Assembly: GCA_027489175.1 (NCBI GenBank)
Contig: JAIYAE010000033.1
Span: forward strand, 186,001 to 250,000
Direction of reading: 5' to 3'
DNA length: 64,000 nucleotides
Source of the DNA: Rhodobacter sp.
GTDB taxonomy: Bacteria > Pseudomonadota > Alphaproteobacteria > Rhodobacterales > Rhodobacteraceae
A model generated the notes under the pieces. That model was not told where the DNA came from. It saw only the letters and a list, made by a program, of their open reading frames with translations, and did no database searches. The position numbers and the translations under genes were made by a program. Shown piece after piece: positions 17,327 to 25,416 of the stretch (positions within the stretch are counted from its first letter, which is position 1; the number at the start of each line of letters is the position of its first letter).

Positions 17327-20300
17327 TCAGCCCAGATCGGCCAGACGGGAAAGGGCCGCCTTGATCTTGTCAGCCTCCTCCACCCGCGCCTCAAGGTTCG
17401 ACTGCGCCTCCATCACCACGTCTTCCGGAGCTGACTTGGCGAAGTTCGGGTTGTCCAGCCGCCCTTTCAGCCCGCCGATTTCCTTGCCCAGCTTGTCCAG
17501 CGCCTTTTGCAGGCGGGATTTCTCCTCGGCAATGTCGATCAGCCCCTGCAGCGGGATCGCGAAGGCCGCGCCTTCCGCCGCCACCGCGATGCTGCCCTTG
17601 GGGGCCGCGCCTTCGGTGACGTTGTCCACGCGGGCGAGGCGCTTGATGAGGACCTCATTCCGCTGGAACGCCGCACGCGCCTCATCGGTGAGCGAGGTCG
17701 CCACCAGATCGGCCTTGAGACCCACCGGCACATGCACCTGCGCGCGGGCAGAGCGGATGTCGTCGATGAGCGTGGTGACAAAGGTCATCTCCGCCTCCGC
17801 CGCCTTGTCGATCAGGCCCGCCGGCAACTCCGGCCAGTCGGTATGCACCAGCAGCTTCTCGCGCTTGCCGGTCGTGCCCCACAGCTCTTCGGTGATGAAG
17901 GGCATGAAGGGGTGGAGGAGGATCATCGACTGGTCGAGGACCCAGGCCATGGTCGCGCGGGTTTCCGCGGCATCGGGTCCGTCAAACAGGGGTTTGGCGA
18001 ATTCGACATACCAGTCGCAGACCTTGCCCCAGACGAATTTGTAGAGGGCATCGGCGGCGGTATCGAACCGGAACGCCTCCAGCGCCTCGTTGACCTCGGC
18101 CAGGGTCTTCGCCGTCTCGCCGATGATCCACTTGTTCGCGGTGGCTTGCGGTGTGGGCGCGGGGCCGGTTGCGTGACCCTCCCAGACCCCGTTCATCTCG
18201 GCAAAGCGGCAGGCGTTCCACAGCTTGGTGCCGAAGTTCCGATAGCCCGCGATGCGCTGGGTATCCAGCTTCAGGACGCCGCCCAGGGAGGCCATCGCCG
18301 CATTGGCGAACCGCAGCGCGTCGGCGCCGTATTCGTCGATGATCTCCAGCGGGTCGATGACGTTGCCCAGGGACTTCGACATCTTCTTGCCCTTGGCGTC
18401 GCGGACAAGGCCGTGCAGGTAGACGGTGTGGAACGGAATGTCATTCACCACGGCCAGCTGCATCATCATCATCCGGGCGACCCAGAAGAACAGGATATCC
18501 TGCCCGGTCACGAGGACCGAGGTGGGGAAGTATCTCTGCAGCTCCGGCGTGGGCTCCGGCCAGCCGAGCGTGCCGATCGGCCAGAGGCCGGAGGAGAACC
18601 AGGTGTCGAGGACGTCGGGGTCGCGGTAGATTCGAATGGGCTCACCATAGCGCGGAGACGGACCATTCCATGTGTAATTCCGGGCAGCTTCTACCGAGTC
18701 AAAGGCTAGTATCTCTTTGCCATAGTGGTGTTCTGAGGCTCGGCTATAGTACTGCTTGGCCTGAACAATCGCGTCGGCTTCAGTCGGGGCACAGAAGGCC
18801 TTGTAGAGTCCTGCTCCCGACCAAGGGTAGTGAAGCGCCTCATCGTCAGTATCGTCATCAAAGGCCATTTTTGGCCCATACCACACCGGAATCTGGTGCC
18901 CCCACCAAAGCTGGCGGCTGATGCACCAGGGTTCGATGTTTTCCAGCCAGTGGTAATAGGTCTTCTCGCCCGAAGGAGGGATGATCTTGGTGCGGCCTGA
19001 GCGCACCGCCTCCAGCGCGGGGTCCACGATCTTGGCGGTGTCGACGAACCACTGGTCGGTCAGCATCGGCTCGATCACCACCTTCGACCGGTCGCCGAAG
19101 GGCTGCATGATCGGTTTGGACTCGACATACGGCACCAGTTCCAGGTGTTCCGCGCCGGTTTCCTTGTCGACGGATTTCTTCAGGGTGGTGACCGCCAGCC
19201 CCTCGGCCGTGATCGCCTCGACCACGCGCTTGCGGGCCTCATACCGGTCCAGCCCGCGCAGCTCGTCGGGCACAAGGTTCAGGGCGTCGATCTCGGATTC
19301 GGACAGCGTGAAGGGCTGTTCGGCGATGCCGGGGGTGGCGTAGCCTTTGGCGACCAGCCAGGCGCGCGACATCTGGCCTGCGATCTTAGCCGCCTCGGCA
19401 TAAGGCGCGCCGTCGGAGCGCATCTGGGCGCGGGTGTCCAGAAGGCGGTAGCACGGGATATCGCCGCGCTTGGCGACGGCGTAGTCGTTGAAGTCATGCG
19501 CGCCGGTGATCTTGACGGCACCGGAGCCGAAGGTGGGGTCCGGGTATTCGTCGGTGATGATCGGGATCAGGCGGCGGTGTTCGGCAGGCCCCACCGGAAT
19601 TTCGCAGAGTTTTCCGACAATTGGCGCGTAACGTTCATCTGATGGATGAACTGCAACTGCTCCGTCGCCCAGCATGGTTTCCGGGCGCGTCGTGGCGATG
19701 GAGATGTAATCCCGCGTCTCGCGCAGGGTCACGCGGCCTTCGGCGTCCTTCTCGATGTACTCATAGGTCTCCCCCCCCGCGAGCGGGTATTTGAAGTGCC
19801 ACATGTGGCCGGGGACTTCGGTGTTTTCGACCTCAAGATCGGAAATCGCCGTCTCGAAATGCGGGTCCCAGTTCACCAGCCGCTTGCCGCGGTAGATGAG
19901 GCCCTTGTTGTAGAGGTCGACGAAGACCTTGATGACGGCGTCGTGGAAGTTGCCATCCTCGCCCTCTGGCGCGCCTGGGGCGCCGGACATGGTGAAGGCT
20001 TCACGGTCCCAGTCGCAGGACGCGCCGAGGCGTTCCAACTGGCCCCGGATATTGCCGCGCGACTTTTGCTTTTGCTGCCAGACGCGGGCGAGGAACTTTT
20101 CCCGCCCCATCGTGCGGCGGTCGGGCTCCTGGTACAGCGCCATCTCGCGTTCGGTCACCATCTGGGTCGCGATCCCGGCGTGGTCGGTGCCGGGCTGCCA
20201 GAGCGTGTCGTCGCCCTGCATCCGGTGCCAGCGGGTCAGGATGTCCTGCAGCGTGTTGTTGAAGGCGTGGCCCATGTGCAGGCTGCCGGTGACGTTCGGC

Positions 20301-20434
20301 GGGGGGATCATCACCGAAAACGCCGGGCGGCCGGGCTTGGCGTTGGCCCCGGCGGCAAAGGCCTTCTGGTCAAGCCAGAGCTTTGAAATCCGCGCCTCAG
20401 CCTCGGCTGCGTTGAAGGTCTTTTCCATCGGCAT
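17327..20434 (-). CDS. valS: Valyl-tRNA synthetase
   Basis: Charges tRNA(Val). The 1035-residue enzyme shows the class I HIGH motif as SLHMGHAF in [15 protein letters not shown], the KMSKS loop in [14 protein letters not shown], the zinc-free catalytic stretch [14 protein letters not shown], and the C-terminal coiled coil rich in Lys/Glu. I chose ATG at 20434 (MPMEK) with GGGG upstream; a GTG seven codons earlier is also possible. Between WY and DPDVLDT there are about 85 residues, more than I expect for the family, encoded by DNA of about 54% GC against roughly 65% around it, which suggests an inserted or slowly ameliorated segment. Confidence 0.96.
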   Translation of the reverse strand: MPMEKTFNAAEAEARISKLWLDQKAFAAGANAKPGRPAFSVMIPPPNVTGSLHMGHAFNNTLQDILTRWHRMQGDDTLWQPGTDHAGIATQMVTEREMALYQEPDRRTMGREKFLARVWQQKQKSRGNIRGQLERLGASCDWDREAFTMSGAPGAPEGEDGNFHDAVIKVFVDLYNKGLIYRGKRLVNWDPHFETAISDLEVENTEVPGHMWHFKYPLAGGETYEYIEKDAEGRVTLRETRDYISIATTRPETMLGDGAVAVHPSDERYAPIVGKLCEIPVGPAEHRRLIPIITDEYPDPTFGSGAVKITGAHDFNDYAVAKRGDIPCYRLLDTRAQMRSDGAPYAEAAKIAGQMSRAWLVAKGYATPGIAEQPFTLSESEIDALNLVPDELRGLDRYEARKRVVEAITAEGLAVTTLKKSVDKETGAEHLELVPYVESKPIMQPFGDRSKVVIEPMLTDQWFVDTAKIVDPALEAVRSGRTKIIPPSGEKTYYHWLENIEPWCISRQLWWGHQIPVWYGPKMAFDDDTDDEALHYPWSGAGLYKAFCAPTEADAIVQAKQYYSRASEHHYGKEILAFDSVEAARNYTWNGPSPRYGEPIRIYRDPDVLDTWFSSGLWPIGTLGWPEPTPELQRYFPTSVLVTGQDILFFWVARMMMMQLAVVNDIPFHTVYLHGLVRDAKGKKMSKSLGNVIDPLEIIDEYGADALRFANAAMASLGGVLKLDTQRIAGYRNFGTKLWNACRFAEMNGVWEGHATGPAPTPQATANKWIIGETAKTLAEVNEALEAFRFDTAADALYKFVWGKVCDWYVEFAKPLFDGPDAAETRATMAWVLDQSMILLHPFMPFITEELWGTTGKREKLLVHTDWPELPAGLIDKAAEAEMTFVTTLIDDIRSARAQVHVPVGLKADLVATSLTDEARAAFQRNEVLIKRLARVDNVTEGAAPKGSIAVAAEGAAFAIPLQGLIDIAEEKSRLQKALDKLGKEIGGLKGRLDNPNFAKSAPEDVVMEAQSNLEARVEEADKIKAALSRLADLG

Positions 20435-20494
20435 CTTGGGCGTCCCCTGCTTCACGCGCGGTGTGTAGCGCGGGGGACGCCCAAGGAAAAGCCT

Positions 20495-21322
20495 TCACCC
20501 GAGGAAAGGCAGGAAGGGGCGGCCTTGCAGGGCTTGGACGAAGGTGAAGATCACCAGTGCGGCGAAAAGCCCGGCTGCAACCCAGACGACACGCATCGCT
20601 TGGGCCGGGACCAGCCAGACCGCAGCCAGACCCGCCACAGGCACAAAGTGCAGCGCGTGGGTCGCAAGGAAATGCGCCACGCGCAGGTCACCGGCATCGC
20701 GCGACCAGCCCATCACCCACAGCTCTTGTGTGGAGGTGCCGACGAAATGGGTGCCGTTGCCGGACAGGTAGCCGGCCACCGGCAGGGTCAGCGCAAAGGT
20801 CAGGATCAGCCCCAATGCGACGGACAATTGCACAGCAGGGGGCAGGCCCGTCGCCGGATTGCGCCAGATCAGGATGCCCATGACCAGGCTGGCCGAGGTG
20901 AGCAGCGTCGCGAAGGCCCCCATCAGCGGATAGACGGCGGCGAACAAAGGCACCTCGGTGTTGAAATGCGAGGCGGTGTTCTGCATCGCGGCGGCGGAGA
21001 GCCAGACCACCTCGGCCACAATCGCGAAGACCACTGCGGCGGTGAACCAGCGCCAGGTGCGGCCGTTGCGGGTGCCCTCTGGCAAGTAGCGGGCGAAGAA
21101 TGCGAGGGTGATCGTGTAAACCCCCAGTGCGTAATGGAACTTGACCGGCTTCATCCAGGGGCTTTCGCCCTGGAAGACGCGGATATCGAGGGCCATTGCG
21201 GCGTAAAGCGGGATCAGCCCAAGCGCCAGCAGGATCGCCAGGATCGTGAAGGCCGGGGCATCCGATGCCATGCGGCGAAGGTCGGGAGCGGGGCTGCGGG
21301 TGGCGGCAAGGGACAGGGTCAT
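20495..21322 (-). CDS. Seven-segment membrane protein of unknown function
   Basis: A 275-residue protein with about seven hydrophobic membrane segments separated by short loops (for example GESPWMKPVKFHYA after the first segment). I do not recognise a family. Its ATG overlaps the stop of the ABA4-like gene (ATGA), so the two are translated together from one mRNA controlled by the TetR-type operators upstream. The start was moved to ATG 21322 because the longer frame would run into that neighbour. Confidence 0.75.
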   Translation of the reverse strand: MTLSLAATRSPAPDLRRMASDAPAFTILAILLALGLIPLYAAMALDIRVFQGESPWMKPVKFHYALGVYTITLAFFARYLPEGTRNGRTWRWFTAAVVFAIVAEVVWLSAAAMQNTASHFNTEVPLFAAVYPLMGAFATLLTSASLVMGILIWRNPATGLPPAVQLSVALGLILTFALTLPVAGYLSGNGTHFVGTSTQELWVMGWSRDAGDLRVAHFLATHALHFVPVAGLAAVWLVPAQAMRVVWVAAGLFAALVIFTFVQALQGRPFLPFLG

Positions 21323-21765
21323 GCAGGTACTTCCGTCATGCGGGCCCGGGCGGCAAAGGCCGCGCGCAGGGCGGTGAAAGCAAGGAACCCGGCCGGGCCG
21401 AACAGGAAGGTCAGCACAAGGCAAGGCAGGATGAGAAGGTGATTGATCCGTTCGGCACGGGCGGTCCGGGTGATCCAGGCCCCGACAAACAGGTCAAAGG
21501 CTAGATAGTGAACCCAGCCCGCAAGGGCCACGGCGGGGTGGGTGAAGAGAGCCATCACATTGGCCAGGCTGTCAAAACCGCCGGGAGCATCGCTCCAGTT
21601 CACCAGGATCAAGGCGGTATAGGCCACGGACAGCAGCGCCGGAATGGCCAGCGCCGCCACCGCATCGACAAGGCGCGGCGCCAGCGGTGCGAAAACCAGC
21701 GCCAGCCAGCCCAGAATGGCAAGCGGTCCGGTCAGCTGGAACAGCGAATGAGGGTCGGTCAGCAT
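21319..21765 (-). CDS. ABA4-like (DUF4281) membrane protein
   Basis: A 148-residue protein with about four membrane segments and the ABA4-like pattern: PLAILGWLALVFAP, then FTHPAVALAGWVHYLAFDLFVGAW followed by LPCLVLTFLFGPAGFLAF. The plant ABA4 protein is needed for neoxanthin formation; bacterial homologues have no settled role. It is the first gene of a two-gene operon and its promoter carries operators for the divergent TetR regulator. Confidence 0.82.
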   Translation of the reverse strand: MLTDPHSLFQLTGPLAILGWLALVFAPLAPRLVDAVAALAIPALLSVAYTALILVNWSDAPGGFDSLANVMALFTHPAVALAGWVHYLAFDLFVGAWITRTARAERINHLLILPCLVLTFLFGPAGFLAFTALRAAFAARARMTEVPA

Positions 21766-21779
21766 GGAAACCTCTTATC

Positions 21780-21833
21780 TTGACAGTGTCAGGATATGGA
21801 TTGGCCGGGACCTGTCAAGGAAAATTTTGACAG
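21780..21833. promoter_or_regulatory. TetR operator pair and promoter
   Basis: Site 1 is the perfect palindrome TGACAGTGTCA (21781-21791). Site 2 is CTGTCAA (21812-21818) with TTGACAG (21827-21833) around eight bases. Both use the half-site TTGACAG/TGTCA. On the minus strand TTGACA (21813-21818), a 16-base spacer and TATCCT (21791-21796) form a good promoter for the ABA4-like operon; site 2 covers its -35 and site 1 covers the end of its -10 and the start point. On the plus strand TTGACA (21827-21832) also faces the regulator gene. Control of both genes is inference but well supported. Confidence 0.75.
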
Positions 21834-21861
21834 TGGAAAGATGGGTTGGTATCTCAGGGAA

Positions 21862-22485
21862 ATGACGCAGGACATGCCGCACCTTCGCCCGAAGCCCAAA
21901 TCCGCACCTGACGCGCGCCCGTATCACCACGGTGACTTGCGCGCGGCCCTGCTTGCGGCTGCCGAGGATGAGCTGGCCGAACGCGGGATGGAGGGTTTCT
22001 CTCTGCGGTCCGTGGCAAAGCGGGCAGGCGTCAGCCACGCCGCCCCGGCGCATCACTTCGGCGATGCCAAGGGTCTGCTCACCGCGCTTGCGGCAGAGGG
22101 GTTTCGCCAGTTCCTTGCCGCACAAGCCGCGCGTGAGGCGGTGGCAGAGCCCGACCCTGCCTCACAACTTGTGGCGGCGGGCCTCGGCTATATCGACTTT
22201 GCCCTCGCGCGACCCACGCTTTTCCGGCTTTTGTGGCAGTCCGAACGGCCTGACTTCTCTGACCCCGACCTTGGACAGGCGGCCCGGGCGGCCTACACGC
22301 ATCTTGTCGACCAGGTCACAGGGGCCGGGGGCCGCAACACGGCGGATGAAGCGGCGGTCTGGGCCATCGCGCATGGATTGGCAGATCTTCTGGCCGCCGG
22401 GCGGATGATGTCGGTCGGGTCCTTGCCCGCCGAAGCGCGCGACGCGATGCTGGTCACGATCATCCGGCGCGCCTTGCCGGACTAG
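21862..22485 (+). CDS. TetR-family transcriptional regulator
   Basis: A 207-residue repressor with the TetR DNA-binding domain near the N-terminus: YHHGDLRAALLAAAEDELAERG, then the helix-turn-helix SLRSVAKRAGVSHAAPAHHFGD, and a C-terminal helical ligand domain resembling TetR_C_33/WHG types. Start is the ATG at 21862 preceded by CAGGGA. It is divergent from the membrane operon and two inverted repeats lie between them, so it probably represses that operon and itself. The ligand is unknown. Confidence 0.88.
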   Translation: MTQDMPHLRPKPKSAPDARPYHHGDLRAALLAAAEDELAERGMEGFSLRSVAKRAGVSHAAPAHHFGDAKGLLTALAAEGFRQFLAAQAAREAVAEPDPASQLVAAGLGYIDFALARPTLFRLLWQSERPDFSDPDLGQAARAAYTHLVDQVTGAGGRNTADEAAVWAIAHGLADLLAAGRMMSVGSLPAEARDAMLVTIIRRALPD

Positions 22486-22585
22486 GTCGCCACAAGTGCC
22501 TTGCGGCAAGCAGAGGGGCAAAATACACAAAACCCTGCCGGGCCGGGGTTTCGGCGGGATTGCGGGTTGAAAAGGTGTCGTCGCG

Positions 22586-23515
22586 ATGAACCAGACAGAA
22601 GCACCCCGGCTGAAGATCTTCTTCATCGTCGAACCCGGCCCTCTGGAAGTCCAAGCCCATTTGCTGATCGCCTCGCTGCGTCTGAACTGCCGGGATGACT
22701 TTACCTTGCAGGCGTTCTGTCGGGCAGAAAGGATCAGTGGCCTTCAGGCCGAAACGCGCCAGTTTCTTGAGGATAATGCGGTCAGTCTCTCTCCTGTCGT
22801 GAACGACTTTCCCGATGGATACCCGGCTGGCAACAAGCTTTTGGCGGCAGCGGCGGTAACTGGGGCGGACTGGTTTTTGTTCCTGGACACCGACATGGTG
22901 ATGCTGCGCCCCGCCTCAATCATGGATGAGGCTGTGGCCGGTCGCGTCGCCATGTGTCTGGACACGATCAACGCCTGGACCGATCAGGCCGATCAGTGGC
23001 GGCTCTTGTTCAACACGTTTGACCTGCCGGTCCCGGAGGAGATTGTTCATTATCCGCATGGCAACACCGGCCCGCCGATCTTCAATGCGGGATTGCTGTT
23101 GTTTCCGGCACCTGGGGAAGATGGGGTGCATTTCGGCCAGCAATGGCTGCAGAATGCCCGGACACTTGATGCCATTCCCACCCTGACCAAAAAGCGCCCC
23201 TGGCTGGACACGATCTCACTCTTGCCAACGTTGAACCAGCGCGCTGCCTGGGGCCCGCTGCGGCTGCCAAGAACCTGGAACAACACGTCAAGCCTGGCGA
23301 CCGAGGATGCGATCATTCTGCACTACCACGGTCTGCGTCAGTTGAAGCAGTACGGCTGGCTTGAGCGGGCCGATGCCGTCCTTCAAGCTGCTGCCAGCCC
23401 GCATGACAGCGTCTTTGGCCTGGCCTGGCACTACAGCCGCACGTTGGGCGTGGCAGGTGATGTGTTCCGCCGGGCGATGCGGCACGGGCTTCAGACGCAA
23501 TCGGCCCCGGTCTAG
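22586..23515 (+). CDS. Glycosyltransferase-like protein (nucleotide-sugar fold)
   Basis: A 309-residue protein with no signal peptide. The segment WFLFLDTDMVMLRP carries a DxD motif like those of nucleotide-diphospho-sugar transferases (GT-A fold), followed later by FNAGLLLFP, an arrangement seen in GT8 and related families, and DAIILHYHGLRQLKQYGWL near the end, where a histidine often binds the metal. I cannot name the substrate. The gene has no obvious partner; the TetR gene upstream ends 100 bases before. Confidence 0.65.
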   Translation: MNQTEAPRLKIFFIVEPGPLEVQAHLLIASLRLNCRDDFTLQAFCRAERISGLQAETRQFLEDNAVSLSPVVNDFPDGYPAGNKLLAAAAVTGADWFLFLDTDMVMLRPASIMDEAVAGRVAMCLDTINAWTDQADQWRLLFNTFDLPVPEEIVHYPHGNTGPPIFNAGLLLFPAPGEDGVHFGQQWLQNARTLDAIPTLTKKRPWLDTISLLPTLNQRAAWGPLRLPRTWNNTSSLATEDAIILHYHGLRQLKQYGWLERADAVLQAAASPHDSVFGLAWHYSRTLGVAGDVFRRAMRHGLQTQSAPV

Positions 23516-23529
23516 GCCATTCGGGGCGC

Positions 23530-23961
23530 CTAAACCGCCCGGTCGATCTTGGTGCTGAGGTGGATCAGGCTTTCCGATGCCCTGACCCCTGTCATCGCGC
23601 CGATCTGGTCCAGCACCTGATCCAGCACCTGGGTGTTCGGGCAGGCGACCTGCAAAAGAAAATCGAATCGGCCGGAGGTGGTGAACACCCGCTCCACCTC
23701 GGCAATCGACCGCAGGCGGGTCAGGACGGCGGCTTGCGCGCGGGGTTCGATTGTCAGGAGAACGGAGGCCCGCAGCCGCCCTTCGCGCGCGCCTTCGCCC
23801 AGTTTCAGCGTGTAGCCTGCGATGATGCCGCTGGTTTCCAACCGCTCCAGCCGGGCCTGGACGGTGGACCGCGCCACCTTCAGCCGCCGCGCCAGCGTGG
23901 CCACCGACATCCGCGCATCGGCCCCCAGCAGCCCTACGATGTTGCGATCCAGTTCATCCAT
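23530..23961 (-). CDS. Lrp/AsnC-family transcriptional regulator
   Basis: A 143-residue regulator: N-terminal helix-turn-helix (LDRNIVGLLGADARMSVATLARRLKVARSTVQARLERLETSGIIAGY pattern) and a C-terminal RAM ligand domain with RSIAEVERVFTTSGRFDFLLQV. The family senses amino acids. It is divergent from the ornithine decarboxylase gene across a 216-base AT-richer gap, so control of that gene in response to an amino acid is a fair guess. Confidence 0.9.
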   Translation of the reverse strand: MDELDRNIVGLLGADARMSVATLARRLKVARSTVQARLERLETSGIIAGYTLKLGEGAREGRLRASVLLTIEPRAQAAVLTRLRSIAEVERVFTTSGRFDFLLQVACPNTQVLDQVLDQIGAMTGVRASESLIHLSTKIDRAV

Positions 23962-24177
23962 TCAATCTGCCATCCTTTTCGTCATTATAACGACCGTTCG
24001 CGGCGATTATACAGTTTTGTTCGGTGAGTTTGTACATCATATGCGTCATCCTTCACTGCAGGAAAAGGGCGGCTCATACGCACCTGGCCTGGTTTACTTG
24101 AAACCACGCTGGTGCCCGATCCCATAGCTGCTGCAGGGAAGGGCGAAGCGTCTTCATTGGCCGAAAGGATCACGCCG
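23962..24177. other. Divergent regulatory gap between lrp-like gene and odc
   Basis: This 216-base region has no gene. The part at 23980-24050 is clearly richer in A and T than its surroundings (cattataacg, gattatacag, catcatatgcg) and is the likely promoter and Lrp-binding area. AAAGGA stands before the ATG of the decarboxylase gene at 24178. No clear palindrome was found. Confidence 0.5.
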
Positions 24178-25323
24178 ATGGGACTCTCGAAAACGATCTG
24201 GACGAACCCCACTGAATACCTGCGTCATCAGCAGCCAGAAAACCCGGTGCTGTTCTTTGCGCCCTCGGCGGCCCAGGCCGCTGCGCGCCGGTTCATCGAC
24301 GGCTTCCCCGGCATGGTGACCTATGCTGTCAAGTCGAACCCGGGCGAAGCGATGGTGGAAAACCTCGCCGCGGCCGGCATCCGTGGCTATGACTGCGCCT
24401 CACCGTTCGAGATTGACCTGATCCGTCGCCTCGCTCCCGATGCGGCCATCCACTACAACAACCCGGTCCGCGCCAAGCATGAGATTGCCCATGCCGTCGC
24501 CCGGGGTGTGAAGTCCTATAGCGTTGATTCGAAGTCGGAACTGGCGAAGCTGATCGCGATGGTCCCTGTGGACGGCACCGAAATCTCGGTCCGCTACAAG
24601 CTGCCGGTGGCCGGGGCTGCCTACAACTTCGGGGCCAAGTTCGGTGCCACGGTTGAGCTGGCGGTCGAACTCCTCAAGGACGTGGCGGCGGCGGGTTTCA
24701 TCCCCTCGCTGACCTTCCACCCCGGCACGCAATGCACCGATCCGCACGCCTGGGAGGCCTACATCCGCGAAGGCGCCAACATCGCGCGCGACGCGGGTGT
24801 GACCATCGCCCGGCTGAACGTCGGCGGCGGTTTCCCGAACCACCGGATGAACGCGATCGTCCCGCAGATCGAAGAGACCTTCGCCCTGATCGACCGCGTG
24901 ACGACCGAAGCGTTTGGCGACAACCGCCCGCTGCTGGTCTGTGAGCCTGGCCGTGCCCTTTGCGGTGACGCCTTCGCCCTTGCCGCCCGCGTCAAGGCGC
25001 TGCGCGACGGAACCCATGTGTTCCTGAACGATGGCGTCTACGGCACGCTGACCGAACTGCCGATGATCGGTGTGATCGACCGGATCGAGGTTCTGGCCGC
25101 CGATGGCACCAAGCGCACCGGCGACGCGCAGCCGCGCATTGTCTTCGGCCCGACCTGCGATTCGGTGGATCGCCTGCCCGGTGAAATCCCCCTTGCCTCG
25201 GATATGGAGGAAGGTGATTTCGTCATCTGGCAGGGGATGGGGTCCTATTCGACCGTCACCAACACCCGCTTCAACGGCTTTGGTGAGTTGCAGATGGCCA
25301 CCGTCCTGGGCCTGAAGCTCTAA
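24178..25323 (+). CDS. Ornithine/lysine decarboxylase, alanine-racemase fold
   Basis: A 381-residue fold-type III PLP decarboxylase that makes putrescine from ornithine (some relatives prefer lysine). The PLP lysine is K52 in YAVKSNP; HPGTQ, the phosphate-binding GGGFP and the catalytic cysteine C327 in GPTCDSVD are present, and the length fits the short eukaryotic-like ODC group of alphaproteobacteria. I chose the ATG at 24178 with AAAGGA upstream. It is divergent from an Lrp-type regulator, ends in a strong hairpin, and N-carbamoylputrescine amidase lies 2.5 kb downstream. Confidence 0.92.
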   Translation: MGLSKTIWTNPTEYLRHQQPENPVLFFAPSAAQAAARRFIDGFPGMVTYAVKSNPGEAMVENLAAAGIRGYDCASPFEIDLIRRLAPDAAIHYNNPVRAKHEIAHAVARGVKSYSVDSKSELAKLIAMVPVDGTEISVRYKLPVAGAAYNFGAKFGATVELAVELLKDVAAAGFIPSLTFHPGTQCTDPHAWEAYIREGANIARDAGVTIARLNVGGGFPNHRMNAIVPQIEETFALIDRVTTEAFGDNRPLLVCEPGRALCGDAFALAARVKALRDGTHVFLNDGVYGTLTELPMIGVIDRIEVLAADGTKRTGDAQPRIVFGPTCDSVDRLPGEIPLASDMEEGDFVIWQGMGSYSTVTNTRFNGFGELQMATVLGLKL

Positions 25324-25348
25324 CACCTGCCCACTGCGAAGAAACCTA

Positions 25349-25380
25349 AGCGCCCGGCTGGACAATCCCCGCCGGGCGCT
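25349..25380 (+). terminator. Terminator-like hairpin after the decarboxylase gene
   Basis: AGCGCCCGGC (25349-25358) and GCCGGGCGCT (25371-25380) are perfect 10-base arms around 12 bases, 26 bases after the stop codon. A T-run is missing, which is common in GC-rich genomes. It separates this gene from the CoxL-like gene. Confidence 0.65.
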
Positions 25381-25416
25381 ATGCTGTTGCAGAAGGTTTC
25401 TTGGGGGGGTGACGCG

